A DNA stretch of 31,985 bases from JBNJEA01 sp051745395 (GTDB lineage Bacteria; Desulfobacterota; Desulfobacteria; Desulfobacterales; Desulfosalsimonadaceae): positions 1 through 31,985 of the forward strand of contig JBNJEA010000018.1 in the NCBI GenBank assembly GCA_051745395.1, read 5' to 3'. Of this stretch, positions 18,036-25,816 are shown piece after piece. Within the stretch, counting starts at the first letter, position 1. Each line of letters starts with the position of its first letter. The notes under the pieces are model-generated. The model saw nothing but the letters and a program-made list of their open reading frames with translations, was not told the origin of the DNA and made no database searches. The position numbers were made by a program, and so were the translations under genes.

Positions 18036-19190
18036 TTATTTGATTTTGCCGACGGCCTGCTCGGCAATCGTATCCCTGAGCACCCCCGGCGCTCCCATCA
18101 GCAGTTCAATGGTTTTGGCGTCGCGGTAGAAATGCTCGATTTCATATTCGGCCATGTAGCCGTAGCCGCCGAGCAGTTGCACGGCTTCATCCGTAACGGT
18201 CAACGCCGTGCGGGCGGCGGTGAGTTTGGCGGCAGCCGCGTGCCGGGCGTCGCATTTTTTCTGGTCAAACAGCCATGCCGTGCGATAGACCAGCCAGCGG
18301 GCAGATTCGATGCCGGCGGCCATTTCGGCGAGCTTGTGACCAATAACCTGGAACCGGGCCAGTTTTTTGCCGAATTGTTCCCGCTGTTTGACATACGCCA
18401 GCGCCCGTTCGTAGGCGCCCTGCGCCGTGCCCAATGCCATGGCCGCCAACTGGATACGGGCTTCGTTTATAAACAGCAGGCTTTGTCCGTAGCCGCCCCC
18501 GTTTTGGGAAAGGACCCGGTTTTCCGGAACCCGGACCGCATCAAAGGCGACATGGGCAAACGGCGTTATACCGGCCCCCAGGGTAGGGCCGGCATCGGAG
18601 GCCGAGATGCCCGGGCGGTCGCCGTCGACAACGATCAGGGAAAGTCCCTTTTCGGCCGGGGTCTCGGCGGAGCCGGTTCGGCATAGCACAACGAAAAATC
18701 CGGCGGCCCGGCCGTTGGGCACGTAGGATTTTTTGCCGTTGATGGTCCACTGTCCGTTTTCCGCGACAGCCGCGGTTTCAATGGCGGCCAAGTCCCAGCC
18801 GGCGCCGGGTTCGGAAAAGGCCCCGGCGGATCGGATTTGACCGTTTGTCACCGGCGAAATGTATTTTTCCGCCAATGCGCTGTCTCCGAAACGGAAGATG
18901 CATTCGCTGGCAAAACCGGCATAGATAAGGGCCAGGCCAAGCGTGGAATCCTTGTTGCAGAAGGCTTCGGCCACCAGCACGTTTTCCATCATCCCCATTC
19001 CCCCGCCGTCGCAGGATTCCGGGAAATGAATGCCGATAAATCCGAGCTTGGCGGCTTTTTCAAATATATCTTCCGGGAACTGGCGGTTTTTGGATAACGT
19101 GTTGATCCGTTCCTTGTCGAATTTGCCCTTTGCAAATTCGCGGGCGGCTTTTTGAATCCCCTTCTGGGCCTTGGTCAGTGCAAATTCCAT
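18036..19190 (-). CDS. Acyl-CoA dehydrogenase-like partner subunit lacking the catalytic base
   Basis: This is a 384-aa acyl-CoA dehydrogenase homologue. The start is MEFALTKAQKG, with AGGGAG upstream; the frame stays open 102 bp further but without family similarity, and that part overlaps the operator. It keeps the partner-reaching FAD motifs: R270-E-Q-F-G and Q338-LLGGYGY. The catalytic Glu position is Met365 (ELLMGAPG instead of xIYEGT), and the alternative base position is Ala (NEARIQ). The flavin-side motifs are also altered: SEPGAGWD for TEPxAGSD and SYVPNG for xFITNG. By itself it is unlikely to be an active dehydrogenase. It is first in a two-gene operon and complements the downstream subunit motif by motif. 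Confidence 0.88.
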   Translation of the reverse strand: MEFALTKAQKGIQKAAREFAKGKFDKERINTLSKNRQFPEDIFEKAAKLGFIGIHFPESCDGGGMGMMENVLVAEAFCNKDSTLGLALIYAGFASECIFRFGDSALAEKYISPVTNGQIRSAGAFSEPGAGWDLAAIETAAVAENGQWTINGKKSYVPNGRAAGFFVVLCRTGSAETPAEKGLSLIVVDGDRPGISASDAGPTLGAGITPFAHVAFDAVRVPENRVLSQNGGGYGQSLLFINEARIQLAAMALGTAQGAYERALAYVKQREQFGKKLARFQVIGHKLAEMAAGIESARWLVYRTAWLFDQKKCDARHAAAAKLTAARTALTVTDEAVQLLGGYGYMAEYEIEHFYRDAKTIELLMGAPGVLRDTIAEQAVGKIK

Positions 19191-19244
19191 GGGTACTGCT
19201 CCCTGTTTTTTCCGGGGCGCACGGAGTGGCGGCCAAATAAATGC

Positions 19245-19262
19245 TTCCATCAAATGATGGAA
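19245..19262. promoter_or_regulatory. Operator-like perfect palindrome upstream of the acyl-CoA dehydrogenase operon
   Basis: TTCCATCA-AA-TGATGGAA is an 8-2-8 perfect inverted repeat. It starts 55 bp upstream of the first dehydrogenase start codon and 2 bp downstream of the proposed -10 box. Size and position fit a dimeric repressor such as a TetR-type fatty-acid regulator. No regulator gene is adjacent. Confidence 0.55.
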
Positions 19263-19264
19263 CA

Positions 19265-19292
19265 AGTTAAAAGGCGCTTGCGGAATTGTCAA
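19265..19292 (-). promoter_or_regulatory. Sigma-70-type promoter candidate for the acyl-CoA dehydrogenase operon
   Basis: On the - strand, a consensus -35 box TTGACA (19287-19292) is followed after 16 bp by TTAACT (19265-19270), a weak -10. The palindrome at 19245-19262 would overlap the start of transcription, a classic repressor layout. Confidence 0.45.
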
Positions 19293-19305
19293 GTATAATT
19301 TGTAG

Positions 19306-19425
19306 GGGACTACGGGACTGAGGGACTGAGGGACTGAGGGACTAAGGGGCTGAGGGACTAAGGGACTGAGGGACTAAGGGACTGAGGGACTAAGGGGCTG
19401 AGGCACTAAGGCGCTGAGGGGCTGA
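19306..19425 (+). repeat. Tandem array of fifteen 8-bp units (GGGACTGA/GGGACTAA)
   Basis: Fifteen consecutive octamers without a break. The most common units are GGGACTGA and GGGACTAA, often alternating, with variants GGGGCTGA, GGCACTAA and GGCGCTGA towards the right end. It lies between the radical SAM gene stop and the dehydrogenase promoter. It is non-coding and could be prone to slippage. No spacer-repeat pattern is present, so it is not a CRISPR. Confidence 0.9.
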
Positions 19426-19456
19426 GAAAGTCCGGTTGGGATGGGGGCTGCCGGGG

Positions 19457-21265
19457 TTAACCGGCAGTGTTGTTTTTTGGACTGTCGTCAACCAGCAAGG
19501 CCCGGGCCTCGAAGCCGGCGAGCAGGTCGCGCATCTGTCGGGAAATTTCATAGTATTTCCGGCTCAAATCCGTCCGGAAGTCGCCGTTTAATTTGTTAAT
19601 CATGTGCTGCATCTGTTTTAGATACTTGATCCGCGTTTTCCACAGCTTGTTGAGATAGACGAGGCTGGGGCGGGAGTTGTTGAGCATTGCGGCGCTGTAT
19701 TGGTTGATCAGCTCGTTGAACTGCTGGTACTTTTTGTCGAACTGGAAGGCGATCTTTTCCTTTTTCAGGGTCTGCTGCGTGATAATGTGGAAATGATGCC
19801 CGTGGATGGAAAAGGTCACCGCCATGGCAAAAAGGTCGCTGTTTTTCAACAGGTTGCGCGTCAGGAACTTGATGTACTGCAGTCCATAGGGGGTAAACGG
19901 TTGTCTGAACAGGGATTTTAAAAAGATTTTCAGTTCCCCTGCCCGGACTTTGCGTTGGAAGTAATTGCGATAGGCGATGGTGTCTAAAAACTGGGTACAC
20001 CGTGCAAAATAGTTTTTCATCCGGTAGTCATAGATATGGGCAAGGATTTTTTTGTAGCCTTCCCGGAGCGTGTCCGGATCCATGACGGTTTGGAAATTGG
20101 TGGTCATGCTGTGGGTGTTGTTGCCCAAAGAAGCCGACAACATCCGGCCTTCGGATGTGAGCCGCTCGTAGAGCCGGGTGCCGGGCAGGGCGTTTAACAG
20201 CCCGATCATGGCCTTGGGAAGGGCGTTTTTCTGGATGAAATCGATCTGGCGGTCGAAAATATCGGATTTGTCAGTGTCGAAACCCAGGATAAATCCGGCC
20301 AGAACCTCAATGCCGTGGGTCTGGATGGTCTGGATCGCCGTCCCCATGTCGGATTTGAGATTCTGGGTCTTGCCGGTTTCGGCCAGCCCTTCCGGGTCCG
20401 GGGTTTCAATGCCGATAAAGACTTCGTTAAATCCGGCTTTCCGCATGCCGCTTAACAACTCGGTATCATCGGCCATGTTGATGCTGGCTTCGGTGAAGAA
20501 ATGAAACGGGCGGCCGTGTTCGGCCTGCCAGGCTTCCATGGCCGGCAGCAGTTCGGCCTTCACCCGGCGCTTGTTGCCGATGAAGTTGTCATCCACCACG
20601 AACACGGCGCCTTCCCAGCCGAGGTCGTACAGGGCGTCGAGTTCGGCAATCAGGCTTTCTGCGGCCTTCAGCCGCGGCTTGTTGCCGTAGACGGTCCATA
20701 TATCGCAGAATTCACAGTGAAACGGGCACCCCCTGGAATACTGGACCATCATCGAGCCGTACGCCGACATTTCCAGCAGGTCAAACCGCGGCGTCGGCAG
20801 CCGGGAGATATCCGGGTGGGCCGGCATGTCGTAGAGCCGCCCGGCCGTGTCATTTTCCAGATCGTTTAAAAAATCGCAAAGCGTTTCGTCGACCTCGCCC
20901 CTGAGCAGATGATCCACCCCTTCGATCTGTTCATAATTGTTGGTCACATAGGGGCCGCCGGCCACGATGGTTTTGTTGAAATCCCGGCAGCGGCGGACAA
21001 TATCTTCCATGGATTCTTTCTGGACGATCATGGCCGAGACAAACACCGCATCCGCCCAGGAGATGGCCTCATCGGTCAAAGGCTCGATGTTGAGATCCAC
21101 CAGTTTCAATTGGTACGATTCGGGAAACAGCGCCGCAATGGTCACCAGGCCCAGCGGGGGCATGGCGCTTTTTTTATTGATGAAGTTTAAGGCGTGACTG
21201 TAACTCCAGAAGGTATTGCCCGGAACGATGGGATATACCAAGAGTATGTTTTGGTAATGTGACAT
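19457..21265 (-). CDS. B12-binding-domain radical SAM protein (DUF4070/HpnP-like architecture)
   Basis: This is a 602-aa class B-type radical SAM enzyme. The N-terminal Rossmann-like cobalamin-binding region (about 1-145) begins ILLVYPIVPGNTFWSYSHAL and has GGPYVTNNYEQIEGVDHLLRG split over two strands. The 4Fe-4S cluster motif is C180-x3-C184-x2-C187 in SRGCPFHCEFCDI. The core continues with VFVVDDNFIGNKRRVK and EVFIGIETPDPEGL, similar in style to the hopanoid C-2 methylase family and its many uncharacterised relatives. The C-terminal 200 residues are helical and basic, ending in a coiled-coil-like segment. The reaction (methyl transfer or other) is not known. AAAGG precedes the ATG. It is separated from bioB by 257 bp of AT-rich DNA. 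Confidence 0.85.
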   Translation of the reverse strand: MSHYQNILLVYPIVPGNTFWSYSHALNFINKKSAMPPLGLVTIAALFPESYQLKLVDLNIEPLTDEAISWADAVFVSAMIVQKESMEDIVRRCRDFNKTIVAGGPYVTNNYEQIEGVDHLLRGEVDETLCDFLNDLENDTAGRLYDMPAHPDISRLPTPRFDLLEMSAYGSMMVQYSRGCPFHCEFCDIWTVYGNKPRLKAAESLIAELDALYDLGWEGAVFVVDDNFIGNKRRVKAELLPAMEAWQAEHGRPFHFFTEASINMADDTELLSGMRKAGFNEVFIGIETPDPEGLAETGKTQNLKSDMGTAIQTIQTHGIEVLAGFILGFDTDKSDIFDRQIDFIQKNALPKAMIGLLNALPGTRLYERLTSEGRMLSASLGNNTHSMTTNFQTVMDPDTLREGYKKILAHIYDYRMKNYFARCTQFLDTIAYRNYFQRKVRAGELKIFLKSLFRQPFTPYGLQYIKFLTRNLLKNSDLFAMAVTFSIHGHHFHIITQQTLKKEKIAFQFDKKYQQFNELINQYSAAMLNNSRPSLVYLNKLWKTRIKYLKQMQHMINKLNGDFRTDLSRKYYEISRQMRDLLAGFEARALLVDDSPKNNTAG

Positions 21266-21522
21266 TTTGAATACCTTTTATTTCTTTATGGTACCGGTTG
21301 GTTATTACATTAAATAATAATTCATATAAGCGATATTCGCAATCATCGATTGGACAAATATTGCTGCCCGGACTGTCGTCATTGCCGCAAAACCCCGTAT
21401 GCAAGGTGTTTAGAAAAAAATCGGGAGGAAAAAAAGCGTTGTTTCCGTTTTTGGGCGAATTATGTTTACTGTATTGGCATAATTTAAGAGATATCGAAAG
21501 GTTGCCGATAAATAAAAAGGGA

Positions 21523-22518
21523 TTATGTCAGCGACATTTTCCATGCCGAGATCATTTCCCGGTCGGCATCGAGGCTGCGTCCCCGGGTGGTCAGGTAGTT
21601 GCCGGTCATAATCCCGTTGGCCCCGGCGAAAAAGATCCAGGACTGGAAATCTTTCAGGGTTACGTCCCGGCCGCCGCAGAGGACGATATCCCGGTCGGGC
21701 AAAAGGTAGCGGTATAAGGCAATGGTTTTGAGCGCTTCCATGGGGGTCAGCCGGGGGCGGTCGGAAAAGGGGGTGCCGGCAATCGGGTTGATGAAATTGA
21801 GGGGGATTTTCGATACCCCGATTTCGCGCAGGGTCAAAGCCATTTCGATCCGCTGCGCCCAGGTCTCGCCGAGGCCGAAGATGCCGCCGGCGCATACGGT
21901 GAGCCCGGCCTGGCGCGCGGTCCGGATCGATTCGATATCCTCTGCGTATTCGTGGGTGGTGCAGACCGCATGAAAATGGCTTTCCGCGGTTTCCAGGTTG
22001 TGGTGGTAATGGGTTATGCCGCTTTGCGTCAGCTTTTCGGCCTGTCCGGCGTCGATCATGCCGATGGAGCAGCATACGGTCAAGTCGGTGCGGGCCGTGA
22101 TCGCGGATGCGGTTTCACAAATGGTGTCGATTTCCGCATCGGTTAACCGGTAGCCGCTGGTGACCATGGAAAAATTGGTAATCCCTGCGTCATCGCTTTT
22201 CATGGCGCAATCGATCATCTCCTGTTTGGAAAGCAGGGGATAGGCGGTGATCCGGGTGTCATGACGGGCGGACTGGGCGCAGAAGGCGCAGTCCTGGGAG
22301 CATCGGCCGGACTTGGCGTTTAAAATGGTGCAGGTGAAAATGTCGTCGCCGACAAATTTACTGCGGATCTTTCCGGCGCCGAAGAGCAAGTCGACAATGG
22401 CGGTATCGGGAATATCGGCCAATTGGCGGGCCGTAGCCGCGTCCGGGTAGAAATGGGGGGCAGACAAAATCCGCTCCGTTATACCGGCTGTCAGTGGGTT
22501 GATCATGGCTTTGGTCAC
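21523..22518 (-). CDS. bioB: Biotin synthase
   Basis: This radical SAM enzyme inserts sulfur into dethiobiotin. It is 331 aa from the GTG at 22518, or 327 from the ATG at 22506; neither start has a clear Shine-Dalgarno. The SAM-cluster cysteines are C73, C77 and C80 in SGRCSQDCAFCAQS. Other family blocks are MVTSGYRLTD, HHNLETAESHF, CAGGIFGLGET, PLNFINPIAGTP and VLCGGRDVTL with the conserved Arg near the 2Fe-2S cluster. No other bio gene is in the window. A 260-bp inverted-repeat element is inserted 27 bp upstream of the start and must have moved or replaced the original promoter. Confidence 0.96.
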   Translation of the reverse strand: MTKAMINPLTAGITERILSAPHFYPDAATARQLADIPDTAIVDLLFGAGKIRSKFVGDDIFTCTILNAKSGRCSQDCAFCAQSARHDTRITAYPLLSKQEMIDCAMKSDDAGITNFSMVTSGYRLTDAEIDTICETASAITARTDLTVCCSIGMIDAGQAEKLTQSGITHYHHNLETAESHFHAVCTTHEYAEDIESIRTARQAGLTVCAGGIFGLGETWAQRIEMALTLREIGVSKIPLNFINPIAGTPFSDRPRLTPMEALKTIALYRYLLPDRDIVLCGGRDVTLKDFQSWIFFAGANGIMTGNYLTTRGRSLDADREMISAWKMSLT

Positions 22519-22545
22519 GCGGTTTTTGCAGTAAAAAAGAGTTTA

Positions 22546-22805
22546 GTTATCCGGAAAACTCCAGTTGTTTGGTCATTTCAAGCAATAAGGATTTGGGAAG
22601 GTCTGTGGATACGCAAAAAAAGACGTTGCCTCGTCTGTCATGCCTGCGAAGGCAGGCATCCAGTTCTCCAGACGTACAGAAAATCCCTGGATGCCTGCCT
22701 TCGCAGGCATGACGACCGGAACGAACTGCTTTTTTTTTGGGTTTGGGTCTATGGATGCCCAAATTTACTGCGCAAAAACCATAACTGGAATATTTCGGAT
22801 AACCA
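22546..22805. mobile_element. MITE-like element, long class, copy 1, with 14-bp target duplication
   Basis: A 260-bp non-coding element. The left end GTTATCCGGAAAACTCCAGT and the inverted right end GGTTATCCGAAATATTCCAGT match at 19 of 23 aligned positions. Direct repeats TAAAAAAGAGTTTA flank it exactly (22532-22545 and 22806-22819). Inside is a perfect 27-bp inverted repeat (22637-22663 with 22687-22713), each arm containing ATGCCTGCGAAGGCAGGCAT, a widespread REP-like sequence. There is no transposase, so it must be moved in trans. Confidence 0.8.
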
Positions 22806-22958
22806 TAAAAAAGAGTTTAACCATTTACAAACTTCAGCATAGCAGAAAAAGCGCCCGGAGGCCATGGCCGAAATGCAGAGTATCGGCCGTTGCAATCCGC
22901 CATGGCTGATGGCGGTGATGCACCATTGACTTTTGATGCTGCTTTGCCACATTATGGT

Positions 22959-23017
22959 ACCTGAATTGAGCGATTTTTAAGTTTGCCGCTAAAAAATCTG
23001 AAACGTTCAATTCAGGT
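22959..23017. repeat. Imperfect inverted repeat upstream of the diguanylate cyclase gene
   Basis: ACCTGAATTGAGCG (22959-22972) is inverted as CGTTCAATTCAGGT (23004-23017), 13 of 14 matching. Inside, GATTTTTAAG can pair with CTAAAAAATC. It lies 44 bp before the next start codon, so it could be an operator, a leader hairpin or a small element. The stretch 22820-22958 holds nothing recognised. Confidence 0.55.
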
Positions 23018-23060
23018 GGTATGGAAATGAAACGGCCCCAGCGTTTCATCGGGGAGGCAC

Positions 23061-25184
23061 ATGATAAAAAAGAACTCAAAAGAAATCCGACCGGTTGCAA
23101 TTTCGACCCTCGTCGGTGCCGGTTTGCTCGTCATGATCACGGGGCTGGGCCTTCTGGGCACCGGCTGTGTGGCCGATCTGGAACGATATGCGATTCCGGC
23201 GATCCTGGGCGGCATTTTCGGCGGCCTTGTCGGCGAGGTCCTTCGCCGGGGGCGTCGGCGTGAAACGCTTCTGAAACGCCAGCTCAATGACCGCCACAGC
23301 GAATTAAAGGTCGAAATTGAATCCCTCCAGGGCATCCGGCGCCGGCTGACCCGGAAAACCGATATGCTCAACGCCGTCAACCAGGTGTTGCAGAAGGCCT
23401 ACAGTCAGGACACGGAAAAGGAAGGGGCCCGAAAGTGCCTCGAAATCGCCCGGAGCCTTACCAACAGCGAAATGGGCTGGATCGGCGAGGTCAATGAAAA
23501 CGGCCGCCTGGATACCATCGCAATGAGTGTTCCGGAAGAAAAGGATTTCCAGACCATCCAATCCGACCGCGCCAGCTTTGATAGCGACGGGTTGATTCGA
23601 AATCTGGAAATCCGCGGCCTGTGGGATCGGGTGATTTGCGGCGGAAACCCCCTGATTGCCAACGATCCGGCCAATCATCCGGACAGAAGCGGTGTGCCCG
23701 AGGGGCATCCGGAAATCCGGGCCTTTATGGGGGTGCCGCTCTGGTATTCGAACCGGGTGATCGGGATGTTTGCATTGGCCAACAAGGCAGATGGGTATCA
23801 AAAGGCCGATCAGGAGGACATGGTTGCGCTTTCCTCTGCGTTTGCCGAAACGCTGCAGCAAAAGCGAATGGAAGCCGAGTTAAAGGAAAAATCCGAAAAA
23901 CTCGAAAATCATGTGGCGGAATTGCAGCGTGCCAACCAGCGTATCGTCGATCAGCAGCAGGCCCTGGTGGAAGAAGAGCGGTTGAAAGTCATGCTGGAAA
24001 TGGCCGGCGCCAGTGTCAACGAATTGCAGCAGCCATTGACTGATCTGATGGAAAACATCCGCTTGATGGAAAGCAAAAACCGCGACCCGGAAAAAGTCGA
24101 CGCATACCTGGCCGAGATCGCAAAACACGGCCGCCGGATCGGCAAGATCGTCAAACGGATGCAGCGGCTGCACAGCGGCAACAAAGCGGAAGGCAACGGC
24201 GATGAAAACCGGCAGGGCGGGGAAAAGCCCTTGCGCGTGCTTTCCGTTGAAGACTCGGATTTTGACTTTAAAATCCTTTCGCGGTTTCTGCAAAAGGATG
24301 TAAATCCGTATCAGATCGAGCGGGCGCAAACCATCCAGGCAGCATTTGGATATATCGAACGCGGTCATTTTGACCTGATCCTGCTCGATTACCGCCTGCC
24401 GGACGGCACCGGGCTGGATTTTTTAAACCGGATGCACCTGTCCGGCTTGGAATTGCCGGTGGTCGTCATCACCGCCCGCGGCGATGAATTCGTGGCCACG
24501 GAAGTGTTCCGGGCCGGGGCCTATGATTATTTGCCCAAGGAAAAGCTCAGCCGGCAGAAACTCGTGGCGGTTATTGCCAATGCCCGGGAAAAGTTTTTAA
24601 TGTCCAATGAAACCCGCACGGCCATGAAAAAAATGGCGGAGTTGACCATCAAGGATGAATTGACGGGTCTTTATAACCGACGATACTGCATGGATTCCTT
24701 GCACCGGGAGCTTTCCCTTGCCCGTCGCTACGACCGTCTGCTGTCGGTGTGCATGTTCGACATCGATCATTTCAAGCAAGTCAACGATGAATACGGACAC
24801 CTGTGCGGCGACACGGTGCTGCGCCAATTCGGCCGGATACTGGAAGACGGCCTCCGGCAAAGCGATATCCCCTGCCGGTTCGGCGGCGAAGAGTTTGTGG
24901 TGGTGTTGCCCGAAACCCCCGCGAATTCCGCATTGGTGTTTTCGGAAAGAATCCGAAATGCCCTGGCCGACCATTCGTTTCACTGTGAAAATCAGAGCTT
25001 CCGGACCACGGTCAGCGGGGGGATTGCCGAGTACCAGAAGGGTGAACGGCAGATGCCGGAGGATTTGATCGCCGTGGCCGACCGCGCCCTTTATGCTGCC
25101 AAAGACCAGGGCCGCAACCGGATTATGGTTTCCCGGACCGAAGAAGCCCTGTCGGCGGCAGCCGGATTACGGGAGTCCGAATGA
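23061..25184 (+). CDS. Membrane-anchored GAF-pseudoHisKA-REC-GGDEF diguanylate cyclase
   Basis: This is a 707-aa protein. Two N-terminal membrane helices (about 12-33 and 43-60) are followed by a coiled coil and a GAF domain (about 95-265, with MGVPLWYSNRVIGMFAL). A helical segment (about 305-375) resembles a HisKA dimerisation domain but has Asn320 where the phosphoacceptor His should be (SVNELQQPL against the usual AHELNQPL), and there is no ATPase domain. The receiver has Asp443 (LILLDYRLPDG). The GGDEF domain is intact (GGEEF, 608-612) with an inhibitory I-site RxxD at 599-602, so it should make c-di-GMP with product inhibition. The start has GGGGAGG 6 bp upstream. It could be co-transcribed with the next two genes (59-bp gap). 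Confidence 0.94.
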   Translation: MIKKNSKEIRPVAISTLVGAGLLVMITGLGLLGTGCVADLERYAIPAILGGIFGGLVGEVLRRGRRRETLLKRQLNDRHSELKVEIESLQGIRRRLTRKTDMLNAVNQVLQKAYSQDTEKEGARKCLEIARSLTNSEMGWIGEVNENGRLDTIAMSVPEEKDFQTIQSDRASFDSDGLIRNLEIRGLWDRVICGGNPLIANDPANHPDRSGVPEGHPEIRAFMGVPLWYSNRVIGMFALANKADGYQKADQEDMVALSSAFAETLQQKRMEAELKEKSEKLENHVAELQRANQRIVDQQQALVEEERLKVMLEMAGASVNELQQPLTDLMENIRLMESKNRDPEKVDAYLAEIAKHGRRIGKIVKRMQRLHSGNKAEGNGDENRQGGEKPLRVLSVEDSDFDFKILSRFLQKDVNPYQIERAQTIQAAFGYIERGHFDLILLDYRLPDGTGLDFLNRMHLSGLELPVVVITARGDEFVATEVFRAGAYDYLPKEKLSRQKLVAVIANAREKFLMSNETRTAMKKMAELTIKDELTGLYNRRYCMDSLHRELSLARRYDRLLSVCMFDIDHFKQVNDEYGHLCGDTVLRQFGRILEDGLRQSDIPCRFGGEEFVVVLPETPANSALVFSERIRNALADHSFHCENQSFRTTVSGGIAEYQKGERQMPEDLIAVADRALYAAKDQGRNRIMVSRTEEALSAAAGLRESE

Positions 25185-25243
25185 TAAGAAAGCCAAGTTT
25201 TTCCAAGGCGCTTCCATGATTCGGCCGTATAAGGAAAGAGGAT

Positions 25244-25816
25244 ATGCCGATTTGGATTTTCGCCTTTTTTGTGGTCGCCGGCAGCCTGTTTGCCGTCAAG
25301 ATGTTTTATGTGGCCGCCACTGCCTGGGCCCTGCCGAAAACCATGGGGGCGCTCTACGTGTCGACTTCGCGGGCGCGGATTGCAGCCATTTTAGACATCC
25401 TGGCCCCGGGGCCGGGGCAGCGCTTTGTCGATCTGGGCTGCGGCGACGGCCGGGTTTTGCGCATGGCCCGGAAGTGCTACGGCGTGCAGGCGGTGGGATA
25501 CGAATTAAATCTTCTGGCATGTTTGAAGGCCCGGGTGATGAGCGCGGGACAGGGCGTTGCCATCCGCCGCTGTAATTTCTGGCAGGCACCGCTCGGCGAG
25601 GCGGATGTGATTTTCTGCTACCTGTTTCCGGATGTAATGCCGCAGCTTTCGGAAAAAATAAAAGGCGAAGCCCGGCCCGGCACCCTTGTCGTGTCTTGTA
25701 ATTTTCCACTGCCGGATTTTTCCCCCGAACGGGTCTTTCGGCCGCCGGGCAGTCGGCATGGCGATCCGGTTTATATATACCGGGTAAGGAAGAGGGAGTC
25801 CCTATGCGCGTTTTGA
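25244..25816 (+). CDS. Class I SAM-dependent methyltransferase with N-terminal membrane anchor
   Basis: This is a 190-aa protein. A single N-terminal hydrophobic helix (IWIFAFFVVAGSLFAV) is followed by a Rossmann methyltransferase core. The SAM-binding motif I is FVDLGCGDGRVL at about residues 62-73; the acidic ribose-binding residue is in VGYELN. A later ADVIFCYLFPDV segment fits motif IV/post-motif. The substrate is unknown, and the family includes many small uncharacterised methyltransferases. The start has AAAGAGGAT upstream. The stop overlaps the start of the downstream radical SAM gene by 13 bp, which indicates translational coupling and possibly a shared pathway. Confidence 0.85.
   Translation: MPIWIFAFFVVAGSLFAVKMFYVAATAWALPKTMGALYVSTSRARIAAILDILAPGPGQRFVDLGCGDGRVLRMARKCYGVQAVGYELNLLACLKARVMSAGQGVAIRRCNFWQAPLGEADVIFCYLFPDVMPQLSEKIKGEARPGTLVVSCNFPLPDFSPERVFRPPGSRHGDPVYIYRVRKRESLCAF

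Noticed and set aside
16755..18686. 643-aa open frame on the + strand
   Set aside because: It is antisense to the two acyl-CoA dehydrogenase genes, has a Gly/His-rich composition typical of a shadow frame, and shows no family motif.
19306..19425. CRISPR array
   Set aside because: Units are contiguous octamers without spacers, and no cas gene is present.
22546..22805. Complete insertion sequence
   Set aside because: There is no transposase or remnant of one; only a non-autonomous element is supported.
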